A stretch of 64,000 nt of DNA from an uncultured Bacteroidales bacterium (GTDB lineage Bacteria > Bacteroidota > Bacteroidia > Bacteroidales > Muribaculaceae): the NCBI GenBank assembly GCA_905210435.1, contig CAJLWO010000007.1:1-64000 (forward strand), given 5' to 3'. Below are positions 53,347 to 62,314 of the stretch, one piece after another. A program made the position numbers and the translations under genes. The notes beneath the pieces were generated by a model, which saw only the letters and a list, made by a program, of their open reading frames with translations, did not search any database and was not told the origin of the DNA. Numbering within the stretch: the stretch's first letter is position 1; every line of letters begins with the position of its first letter.

Positions 53347-55491
53347 ATGAACAAAACATTAACAACAATTGCAATGACTGCTATGATAGTGGGCGCTACA
53401 GGTTGTAAATCGTCGGATGAGAACATCATCGAACGTCCGGAATTTAAATCGGCCGACGGCATTTTCTCAATCGACGCACTCGAAGCACTCGGACGCGTGA
53501 CCGACCCGCAGGTGTCGCCAGATGGCAGCAAAGTACTTTTCGGCATCTCATACGAAAGTGTGGAGCAGAACAAAAGTAACAACGAGCTTTATGTAATCGA
53601 CATCAAGGGAGGCGAGCCGCAGCGACTCACCCGCACGGCAGAATCTGAAAATTCGGCAGTGTGGATTGACAACGGCAACAAGATAGCCTATCTTGCCTCC
53701 GACGGAGAGTCGACACAGCTCTATATAATGAGCGCTGACGGAAAAGGCAAGACAAAGGTCAGCAATGTAGAGGGCGGCATCGAAGGCTTCCTGTTCTCAG
53801 CCGACGAGAAAAAAGTAGTGATGATAGGCCGTGTAAAATATGACCGTACTCCGGCCGACGTATATCCCGACCTGCCAAAGGCCAACGCCCGCATCATAGA
53901 CGACCTTATGTACAAGCACTGGGACCAGTGGGTTACCGAAATCCCCCACCCCTTCGTAGGCGATTTCGACGGCAACAAGGTGACGAATGTGACCGACATC
54001 ATGCAGGATGAGCCTTTCGAGGTGCCGATGCGTCCGTTTGGCGGTGTCGAGTCATTCGCATGGTCGCCCGACTCAAAGCAGCTGATCTATGTAAGCCGCA
54101 AGAAGACAGGCATGGACTATGCAGTGTCGACCAACAGCGACCTCTACCGCTATGACCTCGAAAGCGGAAAAACCGAAAACCTTACGGAAGGAATGATGGG
54201 CTACGACACAGCTCCTGCATATTCTCCCGACGGCAGATATGTGGCATGGCTCAGCATGGAGCACGACGGCTATGAAAGCGACAAGAACCGTATATTCATC
54301 CTCGACACTACAACCGGCGAGAAAACCGACCTGACAACCGAATGGGATTACACCGCCGACCTCATTGCATGGGCAAAAGATGGCAAAAGCATCTACTTCA
54401 CCGCAGCTTACCTCGGTGAAGAGCCGATATTCAACGTGAACCTCGCCACCAAAGAGGTTAAACCTGTGATGGAGAATGCCGGACTGTTTGATTACGCCGC
54501 GCTTTGTCCGGTCAATGAAAATACATTGGTGACTATGCGCCACTCCATGCTGCAGCCCAACGAGCTTTGCGTAGTGGAAAACGGCAAGGTACGCCAGCTT
54601 ACCGATGTCAACAAGGATATTTTCGGACAGCTCACCATGCCTACCGTAGAGAAAGTGATGGTGCCGACCACCGACGGAAAAGAGATGACCACATGGGTGG
54701 TTTATCCGCAGAATTTTGACCCGAACAAAAAATATCCCGCGATATTGTATTGTCAAGGTGGTCCGCAGCAGGCAGTGAGCCAGTTCTGGAGCTATCGCTG
54801 GAACCTCGCGCTGATGGCTGCCAACGGGTATATCGTCATCGCCCCCAACCGCCGCGGACTTCCCGGCTTCGGAACCGAGTGGAACGCACAGATTTCCAAG
54901 GATTATCCCGGACAGAACATGCAGGATTATCTTTCAGCCGTTGATTTCATGAAGGAAAAACCGTATGTTGACGCCGAGCATATCGGTGCTGTAGGCGCAA
55001 GCTACGGCGGTTTCTCCGTATATTGGCTCGCAGGTAACCACGACGGCCGCTTCGCCTGTCTTATCGCACACGCCGGCATATTTAACATGGAGTCGCAGTA
55101 TCTCGAAACCGAAGAGATGTGGTTTGCCAACTGGGATATGGGCGGCGCATTCTGGGATAAAGACAATGCGGCAGCACAGCGCACATTCGCAGCATCGCCC
55201 CATAAATTTGTCGACAAATGGGATACCCCGATACTTGTGACACACGGAGAATATGACTTCCGCATCCTCTCATCACAAGGCGAGATGGCGTTCAACGCAG
55301 CCCGCCTGCGCGGCATACCCGCAGAGATGGTGATATTTCCCGATGAAAACCACTGGATACTGAAACCCCAGAATGCAATCCTCTGGCAACGCGTATTCTT
55401 CCGCTGGCTCGACAAATGGCTCAAAGGCGCAGACTACACCAATCCCGCCCTCCTCGCCAAACCGGCAACTGAAGACGAAAAAGCACAATAA
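53347..55491 (+). CDS. S9-family prolyl oligopeptidase-type lipoprotein
   Basis: A 714-residue serine peptidase with a lipobox (VGATGC, C20), so probably an envelope lipoprotein. An N-terminal beta-propeller contains WD40-like repeats (VSPDGSKVLFG; WSPDSKQLIYVS; YSPDGRYVAWLS). The C-terminal alpha/beta hydrolase has Ser in GASYGGF, Asp in HGEYDFRI and His in DENHW. It probably trims peptides (DPP or acylaminoacyl-peptidase type). No promoter lies in the 20-bp gap after ygiQ, suggesting cotranscription. Confidence 0.92.
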   Translation: MNKTLTTIAMTAMIVGATGCKSSDENIIERPEFKSADGIFSIDALEALGRVTDPQVSPDGSKVLFGISYESVEQNKSNNELYVIDIKGGEPQRLTRTAESENSAVWIDNGNKIAYLASDGESTQLYIMSADGKGKTKVSNVEGGIEGFLFSADEKKVVMIGRVKYDRTPADVYPDLPKANARIIDDLMYKHWDQWVTEIPHPFVGDFDGNKVTNVTDIMQDEPFEVPMRPFGGVESFAWSPDSKQLIYVSRKKTGMDYAVSTNSDLYRYDLESGKTENLTEGMMGYDTAPAYSPDGRYVAWLSMEHDGYESDKNRIFILDTTTGEKTDLTTEWDYTADLIAWAKDGKSIYFTAAYLGEEPIFNVNLATKEVKPVMENAGLFDYAALCPVNENTLVTMRHSMLQPNELCVVENGKVRQLTDVNKDIFGQLTMPTVEKVMVPTTDGKEMTTWVVYPQNFDPNKKYPAILYCQGGPQQAVSQFWSYRWNLALMAANGYIVIAPNRRGLPGFGTEWNAQISKDYPGQNMQDYLSAVDFMKEKPYVDAEHIGAVGASYGGFSVYWLAGNHDGRFACLIAHAGIFNMESQYLETEEMWFANWDMGGAFWDKDNAAAQRTFAASPHKFVDKWDTPILVTHGEYDFRILSSQGEMAFNAARLRGIPAEMVIFPDENHWILKPQNAILWQRVFFRWLDKWLKGADYTNPALLAKPATEDEKAQ

Positions 55492-55506
55492 TTAAGCCCC
55501 GTCATT

Positions 55507-55559
55507 CAAATAGAAAAAGTCAACAATTTAGTAATTAAACGGTTGACTTTTTCTATTTG
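55507..55559 (+). terminator. Terminator of the S9 peptidase gene
   Basis: Eighteen-bp perfect arms CAAATAGAAAAAGTCAAC (55507-55524) and its complement (55542-55559), 17-nt loop, followed by ATTTTTTATG. Strong stem just after the stop codon. Confidence 0.85.
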
Positions 55560-55903
55560 ATTTTTTATGTGTTCGACTTTATTTGACTATGTAAGGACTT
55601 GGCATTTATTTACATCATAACTTTATTAAGAATAAACTTACGCCTTTATCACCGAAACTACAATGAATTGTAGCGCTCGCTTCACCTGTATATCAGAATA
55701 ATTAATTAAATTTGCAGATATTAGCGAGATTCACTCGTAAATGGTCTAAAACAACATCAAGGATATACGACGTGAGCCCAACAAATACCTAAGGAACTAA
55801 CCATCACATGACGTATTCTCTCAGTCCAGCTACAACTGCCTTGTGGAGGATTTAATGGCCTATATGTGGGATAAATGAATATTATTTAAAGAAATAGTTT
55901 AGT
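55560..55903. other. Gene-poor stretch ahead of the DUF3791/DUF3990 module
   Basis: No intact gene. It contains a -7-like TAAATTTG (55707-55714) and short frames: NIKDIRREPNKYLRN (55754-55798, then a stop), and one ending in EDLMAYMWDK (stop near 55878). Either could be the tail of a lost gene. I see no repeats or inverted ends. Confidence 0.35.
55707..55714 (+). promoter_or_regulatory. Possible -7 element for the DUF3791/DUF3990 module
   Basis: TAAATTTG followed by CA matches TAnnTTTG. It would give a leader of about 190 nt before the first DUF3791 gene. No -33 box is clear. Confidence 0.35.
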
Positions 55904-56122
55904 ATGGAAAGTAATAAGACTGAAGATATTGCGTATTTTATCGCGTTTTGCGTTGAGACATATAAAAACGCCCACAATATTTCGGGAGCTGAAGCATCGA
56001 CAGTCTTTTCCGACCACGGCGTTATGAATTATTTATCTGAGAACTTTGAAGTACTGCATACTCAAAGCCCCGGCTGGATTCTGACTGAAATAGAAGATTT
56101 CATTAAAACCGACACCAAATGA
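55904..56122 (+). CDS. DUF3791 domain protein, putative antitoxin-like partner
   Basis: A 72-residue helical protein with the DUF3791 pattern: AYFIAFCVETYKNAHNISGA, then FSDHGVMNYL and a C-terminal helix with EVLHTQSPGWILTEIEDFI. Proteins of this family commonly sit just upstream of DUF3990 proteins. It overlaps the DUF3990 gene by 4 bp (ATGA), the coupling typical of antitoxin-toxin pairs. The antitoxin role is inferred from context. Confidence 0.82.
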   Translation: MESNKTEDIAYFIAFCVETYKNAHNISGAEASTVFSDHGVMNYLSENFEVLHTQSPGWILTEIEDFIKTDTK

Positions 56123-56604
56123 CAACATTATATCACGGCAGCCTTGAAATAGTGACGACTCCCGAAATACGCAAGCCCAACCGCACACTGGATTATGGCG
56201 AAGGCTTTTATCTGACATCGTCTGCCGAGCAGGCAGAGGCATGGGTGCGACGCAAGCTAAAAGGAAACATAACGCTTGGATATGTCAATATATACGAGTA
56301 CGACGAAAATATGGAAGCTGCATTTGAAACGCTTGCTTTTGAGCGACCGGATGAAGCATGGCTTGATTTTGTTATGGCCAACAGAATGAATCTCAACTAC
56401 CGGCACAGCTATGACATTGTGAAAGGACCGGTGGCAAATGACCGTGTTTATGCTTCGTTTGCCTTGTATGAGGCAAGATTGATTGACAAACAGGAACTAA
56501 TCAACGAACTTCGTGCATATAAACTCGTAAACCAAATATTAATACATACCGACAGAGCACTCGCAAGTGTGAAATGGATAGAGGCAAAGGAGGTGAAGAT
56601 ATGA
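56119..56604 (+). CDS. DUF3990 protein, putative ADP-ribosyltransferase-like toxin
   Basis: A 161-residue protein. The N-terminal LYHGS (H6) and DYGEGFYLTSSAEQAEAWV (Y31) match the first two conserved elements of ADP-ribosyltransferase folds (H-Y type), as in DUF3990. QILIHTDRALASV near the C-terminus is the third conserved block. NAD-dependent modification is expected if active; the catalytic acid is not assigned with confidence. It is flanked on both sides by small genes overlapping by 4 bp each. The three-gene arrangement suggests a toxin with one or two small partners. Confidence 0.8.
   Translation: MTTLYHGSLEIVTTPEIRKPNRTLDYGEGFYLTSSAEQAEAWVRRKLKGNITLGYVNIYEYDENMEAAFETLAFERPDEAWLDFVMANRMNLNYRHSYDIVKGPVANDRVYASFALYEARLIDKQELINELRAYKLVNQILIHTDRALASVKWIEAKEVKI
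56586..56597 (+). promoter_or_regulatory. Strong Shine-Dalgarno inside the DUF3990 3' end
   Basis: AAAGGAGGTGAA, with the AGGAGG core 7 nt before the ATG at 56601. Such a complete Shine-Dalgarno is unusual among the genes of this window and fixes the start of the third gene. Confidence 0.7.
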
Positions 56605-56822
56605 AAAACAGACAGATCACTCAAAAGAATCTATATCTGATACTACCCGGCAAAGTCAGCAGAATGGCTGCTATGTATGCCGCTGACTTTGGCTTGCCTA
56701 TTATAGAAGCGATACGCCGCATCTATAATTCTGCCACCTACCGCGAGCTTGAGGATGAAAACAGCAAATTGTGGCATTGTGGTCCGGTAGCTCTATATCA
56801 GACATTTCTCGAAAATCATTGA
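56601..56822 (+). CDS. Small third protein of the DUF3791/DUF3990 module
   Basis: A 73-residue helical protein (MKNRQITQKNLYLILPGKVS) with AIRRIYNSATYRELEDENSK and LWHCGPVALYQ. It resembles the small proteins that accompany DUF3990 modules, and may itself be DUF3791-related. It overlaps the DUF3990 stop by 4 bp. The ATG at 56601 is chosen because of the strong Shine-Dalgarno. Confidence 0.75.
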   Translation: MKNRQITQKNLYLILPGKVSRMAAMYAADFGLPIIEAIRRIYNSATYRELEDENSKLWHCGPVALYQTFLENH

Positions 56823-56929
56823 TAGTCACGGACCCTCAGTCGCCGACTTAGTAAAAGGCAGTAGCTTTTTTGTTTATATGCGTAAGTTTTTGTTATTTTG
56901 TAATGTAAATAGGCTTATGGAGCATCAAT

Positions 56930-57454
56930 ATGTCGAAAACCTCATTAAAGAAAGAATTGGCCGGATACAGCAAGGAGCAACTTATTGAAGTCGTTCTTGA
57001 TCTGTATGAGTCGCGGAAGGAGGTGAAAGAGTATTTCAATTTTTTCCTGAATCCTGATTCAAAGAAACTTTTTGAGAAGTATCAGAAAGCTGTCTACAAA
57101 GAGTTCGCCCGCTCGAAATGGGGACGGTCAAAAGCCCGTATATCGGTAATAAAGAAACTGACAAAAGAATTTTGCAGTTTCCACCCGGACGCAGAATATA
57201 AAGATATGCTCTACCTGACCATCATCAGGATTGCCCTGCAATATGAACAGCACAATAATTTCTCCGATACTTTATATAACGGAATCGATTATATAGTGGG
57301 CGAATATCTTGCATTTGCCGACAGAAACGAAGGACTTGACAAGGCATTGGACTGCGTCAACAGCCTGATACAATACGGAATGCCCGGCAGCCGTTATTTC
57401 AAAAACAAAATATCGGAGGCTTGCCGGACATACATCGAAAGCAAGAGTATATAA
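56930..57454 (+). CDS. DUF6155 family protein
   Basis: A 174-residue helical protein with SLKKELAGYSKEQLIEVVLD near the N-terminus and a KLFEKYQKAVYKEFA segment, the pattern I associate with DUF6155. No catalytic motif is evident and function is unknown. It follows the toxin-like module by 107 bp and ends 7 bp before the porin gene. Confidence 0.75.
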   Translation: MSKTSLKKELAGYSKEQLIEVVLDLYESRKEVKEYFNFFLNPDSKKLFEKYQKAVYKEFARSKWGRSKARISVIKKLTKEFCSFHPDAEYKDMLYLTIIRIALQYEQHNNFSDTLYNGIDYIVGEYLAFADRNEGLDKALDCVNSLIQYGMPGSRYFKNKISEACRTYIESKSI

Positions 57455-57461
57455 GAGACAG

Positions 57462-59453
57462 ATGAAGACGAAAATGAAACGAATATCAATAATATTCCTC
57501 TCCGGCATAATCGGCGCCGCAACAATATCAGCGCAGGATACCGCAAATAAAAAAACACCCGAAATAACCCAGAAATCATCGGCATGGCGTATTGTCTCTC
57601 CTCTCGGCGAACGCGAGGCGGCACCCGTCGACACCAATTTTCTGAATTACGCCCAGCGGTCAGTACCCTCGGCACGCAGCATAGCATATGCAACCACCGG
57701 TAATCTCGGAAATGAGGGTTACAATCTTATATATTTCGAACGTCCGGCTGCTTCAGATTTCTTTTTCCGGGACGCTTTACGGGCATGGCTTCCATCGTTG
57801 GAGACCCAGCGATTCTACAACACCCGCATACCGATGACTTTGGCATCATACAACTTCGGCGGCGGTAAGGAATCGGCACAAGACCGTCTGAAAGCTGATT
57901 TCTCCGGCAATATAAACGCCCGCGCGCAAGTTGGCGCAATGGTCGACTATCTGTATTCAAAAGGTTCATTCAACTATCAGGCATCGAAACATCTTTCATG
58001 GGGACTGTCCGGATCATATATCGGTGACCGGTTTGAGTTCCAGGGATTCTTGCAGCACTACAATGCAGTGAACAAAGAGAACGGAGGAATTACCGACGAC
58101 CGTTACATAACCGACCCGGCGGAAATACAGGGCGGCTCGACATCGGTGGATTACAAGACAATCCCTACCCGACTCAGCAATGCCCACAACCGTTTGGTCG
58201 GGACCCAGCTCTATCTCAACTCACGCTATAAAGTAGGGTTCTATAAAGATGTGGTCGACGGGGACAGCGTCAAGCAGGAATATGTGCCCGTATCAAGTTT
58301 CATCTGGACTCTTGACTATAAAGATACCCGGCACACATTCCGCAACGAAAACGTGAATGAAGCAAGCGAATTTTGGGAAAACACTTATCTTGACCCCCTC
58401 GGCACCAATGACAAGACAAAGTACAACAGTATACGTAATACTTTCGGAGTGAGTTTGCTGGAAGGTTTCCATAAATATGCCAAAGCCGGACTGGCCGTGT
58501 TCCTCACGCATGAATATCGGCATTTCAAGCAGGCAGAAGATACGGTAGACCGCGAACTGCCACTGCCGGAAACACTGACGCCCCTGCCATTTACGAATGT
58601 ACCGACCACCAAGGGGGAGAACTTCGTATGGGTAGGAGCCCAATTGACACGCCGTCAGGGGAAAATACTAAACTACGATGCGACAGGACGTATCGGAATA
58701 CTCGGCGAAGCAGCAGGTGAAGTAGAGGTGAACGGAAACATATACACGCATATACCGCTGTGGGGCGATACGCTCAATGTGAGCGCTTACGGCGACTTTT
58801 CGAATACAAATGTCCCCTATCTGCTTCAACACTATATCAGCAACCATTTCGCGTGGGACAACGATTTCGGAATGACACGCAGGTTGCGTTTCGGAGGCCG
58901 TATAAATCTGCCGCGCACTTCGACCACGGTCAGTGCCGGCGTGGAAAACGTACAGAATTTAGTATATTTCAACGAACAGGCATTGCCGACACAGTGCGGT
59001 TCGAGCGTACAGGTGTTCAGCGCGTCGCTTGAACAGAATCTTGAACTCGGCATATTCAACTGGCAGAACAGGCTCACTTATCAGACTTCGTCGGATGATG
59101 CCGTCATACCTATGCCGAAACTGGCCGTATATTCAAATATGTTCATCAAGTTCAAGGTGGCACAGGTGCTTGACGTGCAGTTTGGAGTCGACTGCGACTA
59201 TTATACCAGATACAAGAGCGTGGCATACCAGCCGGCAACGATGTCATTCTACAACCAGCGCGAGAAAGATTGCGGCAACTATCCGTTTGTCAACGCCTAC
59301 ATAAACTTCAAATTGAGCAAGACGCGCTTTTATGTCATGTTCTCGCACGTGAACCAAGGGCTTTTCGGAGGCGACAACTGGTTCTCGATGCCGGGTTATC
59401 CCCTCAATCCGCGACGCTTCCAATTGGGGCTGTCGATTGATTTCGCCAACTAA
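57462..59453 (+). CDS. Putative outer-membrane porin (Porin_10-like)
   Basis: A 663-residue exported protein: signal peptide MKRISIIFLSGIIGAATISA, a plug-like N-terminal part, then many alternating amphipathic strands (YSKGSFNYQASKHLSWGLSG; YVMFSHVNQGLFGGDNWF). It ends in QLGLSIDFAN, a typical barrel terminus. It resembles the Bacteroidota putative porin family. It probably mediates outer-membrane diffusion or uptake; the substrate is not inferable. Confidence 0.87.
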   Translation: MKTKMKRISIIFLSGIIGAATISAQDTANKKTPEITQKSSAWRIVSPLGEREAAPVDTNFLNYAQRSVPSARSIAYATTGNLGNEGYNLIYFERPAASDFFFRDALRAWLPSLETQRFYNTRIPMTLASYNFGGGKESAQDRLKADFSGNINARAQVGAMVDYLYSKGSFNYQASKHLSWGLSGSYIGDRFEFQGFLQHYNAVNKENGGITDDRYITDPAEIQGGSTSVDYKTIPTRLSNAHNRLVGTQLYLNSRYKVGFYKDVVDGDSVKQEYVPVSSFIWTLDYKDTRHTFRNENVNEASEFWENTYLDPLGTNDKTKYNSIRNTFGVSLLEGFHKYAKAGLAVFLTHEYRHFKQAEDTVDRELPLPETLTPLPFTNVPTTKGENFVWVGAQLTRRQGKILNYDATGRIGILGEAAGEVEVNGNIYTHIPLWGDTLNVSAYGDFSNTNVPYLLQHYISNHFAWDNDFGMTRRLRFGGRINLPRTSTTVSAGVENVQNLVYFNEQALPTQCGSSVQVFSASLEQNLELGIFNWQNRLTYQTSSDDAVIPMPKLAVYSNMFIKFKVAQVLDVQFGVDCDYYTRYKSVAYQPATMSFYNQREKDCGNYPFVNAYINFKLSKTRFYVMFSHVNQGLFGGDNWFSMPGYPLNPRRFQLGLSIDFAN

Positions 59454-59546
59454 AGCGGTAACTCAATTGTTATCGATAATATGTCGTGACCGGTCTGCCG
59501 CAACCGTAATGCGCCGCCCGGCCATATCTTATAATCTATCTGCGAT

Positions 59547-60386
59547 ATGGAACAATTGAAACTGAAAAAAGGGCATATCATATTATATTTAGGATTGCTG
59601 GCCGCAGTGTTGCTGATAATGATTTTCACCAGAAATCTTGCAGCGAAAGGCAATTCCGGCAACGAGCCCACCCCGGCTCGCGATTCGTTGAGAGTAGCCA
59701 TACAGATTTCGCCGATCGGAATATCGACACATGGCGATACCCTTGACGGATTCTACTACGACATGATACGGCAGATGGCTAAAAAGGAGCATCTTGCATT
59801 AAAAATAGACGGGTTCACTCAGGTGAAAAATGCACTTGACGACCTTGAAAACGGCAAGTGCGACATTGTAATTTCCGATATCCCGATTACTTCTGAATTG
59901 CGCGACAGATTTCTTTTCACCGAGCCTATATACACCGACCGACAGACTCTGGTGCAGCTCACAGACTCTGTCACAGGTCTACCTCCTATCAGAACTCAGG
60001 CAGACTTGCGCGGCGACACCGTGTATCTTGCCGCACAGTCACCGTTCATATCGCGGCTCAGGAATCTTTCGCATGAACTTGGCGATACAATTTACATATT
60101 TCAGGACCCACATTACGGACCGGAGCAAATGATGTTGCTGACAGCAATCGGCCAGCTTAAAAATGTAGTGGTCAATGAGCAGACCGCCCGCAACATAGCA
60201 AAGGATTATCCGCAACTTGACATATCGCTGGCTCTCTCATTCAATCAGTTCCAGTCATGGGCGGTATCCGCCGACAAGCCGCAGCTGCTCGACAGCCTTA
60301 ATGTATGGATAGCCCGCTTCAAGAATACTCCGCAATATGAGAAATTGGTCGACAAATATTTCAACGAGCACCCGATAAAAATGTAG
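59547..60386 (+). CDS. Membrane-anchored solute-binding protein (SBP_bac_3)
   Basis: A 279-residue protein with an N-terminal anchor (IILYLGLLAAVLLIMIFTR), then an extracytoplasmic type II solute-binding fold of the family 3 kind: GFYYDMIRQMAKKEHLALKI, CDIVISDIPIT and LFTEPIYTDRQTLVQL. Such domains bind amino acids, or serve as sensors for lytic transglycosylases; no transglycosylase domain is fused here. No ABC transporter genes lie nearby. Confidence 0.85.
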   Translation: MEQLKLKKGHIILYLGLLAAVLLIMIFTRNLAAKGNSGNEPTPARDSLRVAIQISPIGISTHGDTLDGFYYDMIRQMAKKEHLALKIDGFTQVKNALDDLENGKCDIVISDIPITSELRDRFLFTEPIYTDRQTLVQLTDSVTGLPPIRTQADLRGDTVYLAAQSPFISRLRNLSHELGDTIYIFQDPHYGPEQMMLLTAIGQLKNVVVNEQTARNIAKDYPQLDISLALSFNQFQSWAVSADKPQLLDSLNVWIARFKNTPQYEKLVDKYFNEHPIKM

Positions 60387-60406
60387 GAGAGAGAGGATAA
60401 AATTAT

Positions 60407-62071
60407 TTAAAACGGGTTATCGCTGTGGGTCGGATTTTTCACTACATCTGACGTAAAATTAAGATTTATAATACTTTGGATAGCATATACATAATCGTCA
60501 GCACAGTGCCTGTTCGGGAAATCCATCAGTACAACACCTACAGCTACGGGACGCCGGCGCGTAAAATGTGTCAGTGACCAAAAAAGCTCCTGCATTGCCG
60601 ATTCACCGTCACCCAATATGTCACGCCCCCAGGCAAACATCCATGGAGTCGTTAACACATTAGTCGCTATACTGTTGAAGGTGATATACATATCCCAGTA
60701 ATTTGTATTTTGGGAAGCTTCGTCCATATTGTTGTAAACGTAATCTGACTTTTTGTATACGTCAAATTCATTGAAATTGTCCTCGACATGGAAGCATATC
60801 TCTTTGTCATCGCCATAGAATGAGCCGGTGGTATTGTCGGGCCAATTGTCATAGCAGTTCCATCCAAATTGTGTGCCCTCGGGAACTTTAAAACGGCGAA
60901 GAAGGATAATTTTACCTCGAACCTCACCGATAGTCGGGCATTTTTTGCCTGTATAAATGCGTTTAACGAGATCCTTGTTCGTGTTATAGAAATTCATGAA
61001 CGGAGTATAAATTTCTCCGGCATCCTCTTTGACTGACATGAATATTACCTCAGACGGGTGCGCATCAAGGAATTTATTAAAGCTGTTGAGCACATCGGTG
61101 AAAGTCGTCCCGCATTTAAAAAGATTACTTCCATGGATGACCTCAAGATTCTCATTGAGCCTGATATCGAAGGCGCGCAGGCCTGATGTCAACTGGTGGT
61201 CGTAATTATAATTCTGACACTTTGCATCGCCGGCTCCGAGTCCGAATGTACCGGTGTCGTGGGTGCCGGGCACACTGATTTTTGAGACATATGTGTAACT
61301 TGGTATATTTTCCATCCAATTCAACGTGCCGGTATAAGGCTTGAAGGTAATCAAAAAAGAGCTTGACGTACCGGAAGGATTAGAGATATAAAGGTCATTA
61401 CCGAAGTCGGTATGATTACCTATTATATCACCGTCTTTCAGGCTACCAAAGATTACATCATCATTGCCACCCGAGATATCCTTCATTATCTTAAATGAAA
61501 CTCCTGAAGGGCATGAGACCTTATAGTAGGCATAATAATAGCCGAGACCGAAATTCTGACTTGACCTGTTATTTTGGCCGCTAAGCGGTGAACTTGAACT
61601 TGTCACATATACGCAGCCTTCTTCGGGATTGAACGCAGAATAGGTGACTATGAAATTGTCTTCCGCCCCTTGCGGATTGGCTATATATAGCTTGTCGGAC
61701 TCATAAAATGGCGTTATTGCGCCGTTGTACAGATTGTCGGCCATGACGCCGTCTTTCCCCGTCTTGTCAATCCATACACTGAATTTCACGCCTTCAGGAC
61801 AATTCCAAAGAATCGAGCCGGTGTTGTTCATCCCTTTTGTAGAAAAATTACCGCTTGACCGATGATCTTGCTTTGGCTGGTGCGTCGGCTCACTCTCGAT
61901 AGTACGTATAATAGGGTCACTCTGTTCGTTTGCACCAAATTTGTTGTTGACATGATTCCATCCCGGTTCTTCATCATCATCGTCACATGACTGAGTAAAC
62001 AATGCCCCGGTGATTACCAGTGCCGATATAAAACAGAATTTAATAGATGAATGTGGCTTTAAAGATCTCAT
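60407..62071 (-). CDS. PI-PLC X domain lipoprotein
   Basis: A 554-residue probable surface lipoprotein: lipobox ending at C29 followed by DDDDEE, a tag seen on exported Bacteroidota lipoproteins. Two similar beta modules (about 86-147 and 180-245, each with CP.GV.F and LYI.NP.G) precede the phosphodiesterase domain. Its catalytic histidines are H271 (VPGTHDTGTF) and H313 (VIHGSN). LRAFDIRL and VIFMSVKED are further conserved strands. It probably cleaves phosphatidylinositol or glycosyl-PI in the host or gut environment; the true substrate is unknown. Confidence 0.88.
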   Translation of the reverse strand: MRSLKPHSSIKFCFISALVITGALFTQSCDDDDEEPGWNHVNNKFGANEQSDPIIRTIESEPTHQPKQDHRSSGNFSTKGMNNTGSILWNCPEGVKFSVWIDKTGKDGVMADNLYNGAITPFYESDKLYIANPQGAEDNFIVTYSAFNPEEGCVYVTSSSSPLSGQNNRSSQNFGLGYYYAYYKVSCPSGVSFKIMKDISGGNDDVIFGSLKDGDIIGNHTDFGNDLYISNPSGTSSSFLITFKPYTGTLNWMENIPSYTYVSKISVPGTHDTGTFGLGAGDAKCQNYNYDHQLTSGLRAFDIRLNENLEVIHGSNLFKCGTTFTDVLNSFNKFLDAHPSEVIFMSVKEDAGEIYTPFMNFYNTNKDLVKRIYTGKKCPTIGEVRGKIILLRRFKVPEGTQFGWNCYDNWPDNTTGSFYGDDKEICFHVEDNFNEFDVYKKSDYVYNNMDEASQNTNYWDMYITFNSIATNVLTTPWMFAWGRDILGDGESAMQELFWSLTHFTRRRPVAVGVVLMDFPNRHCADDYVYAIQSIINLNFTSDVVKNPTHSDNPF

Positions 62072-62196
62072 TTTGTCGCTGTTAAAAATTTTTGAATTTA
62101 TATATTACAGAATAATGATATGCGCTTGAATTTCATGGCAGGACAGGCGATGCATACGTATCAGTGCTCACGGCATCGTTTGTCAAAATCCGTGTG

Positions 62197-62204
62197 CAAA
62201 ATTA
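62197..62204 (-). promoter_or_regulatory. -7 element ahead of the PI-PLC gene
   Basis: The minus strand reads TAATTTTG, matching TAnnTTTG, 126 nt upstream of the PI-PLC start. No -33 box seen. Confidence 0.4.
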
Positions 62205-62314
62205 AAATCTTACTGAAAAAATCGCGTGAATCTCACGACGCAGATGTGAATCTGGCGTAAAAAACGGATTTATTTAACACTTTAACAGCATGATCTATGC
62301 CCACATGGACATAC

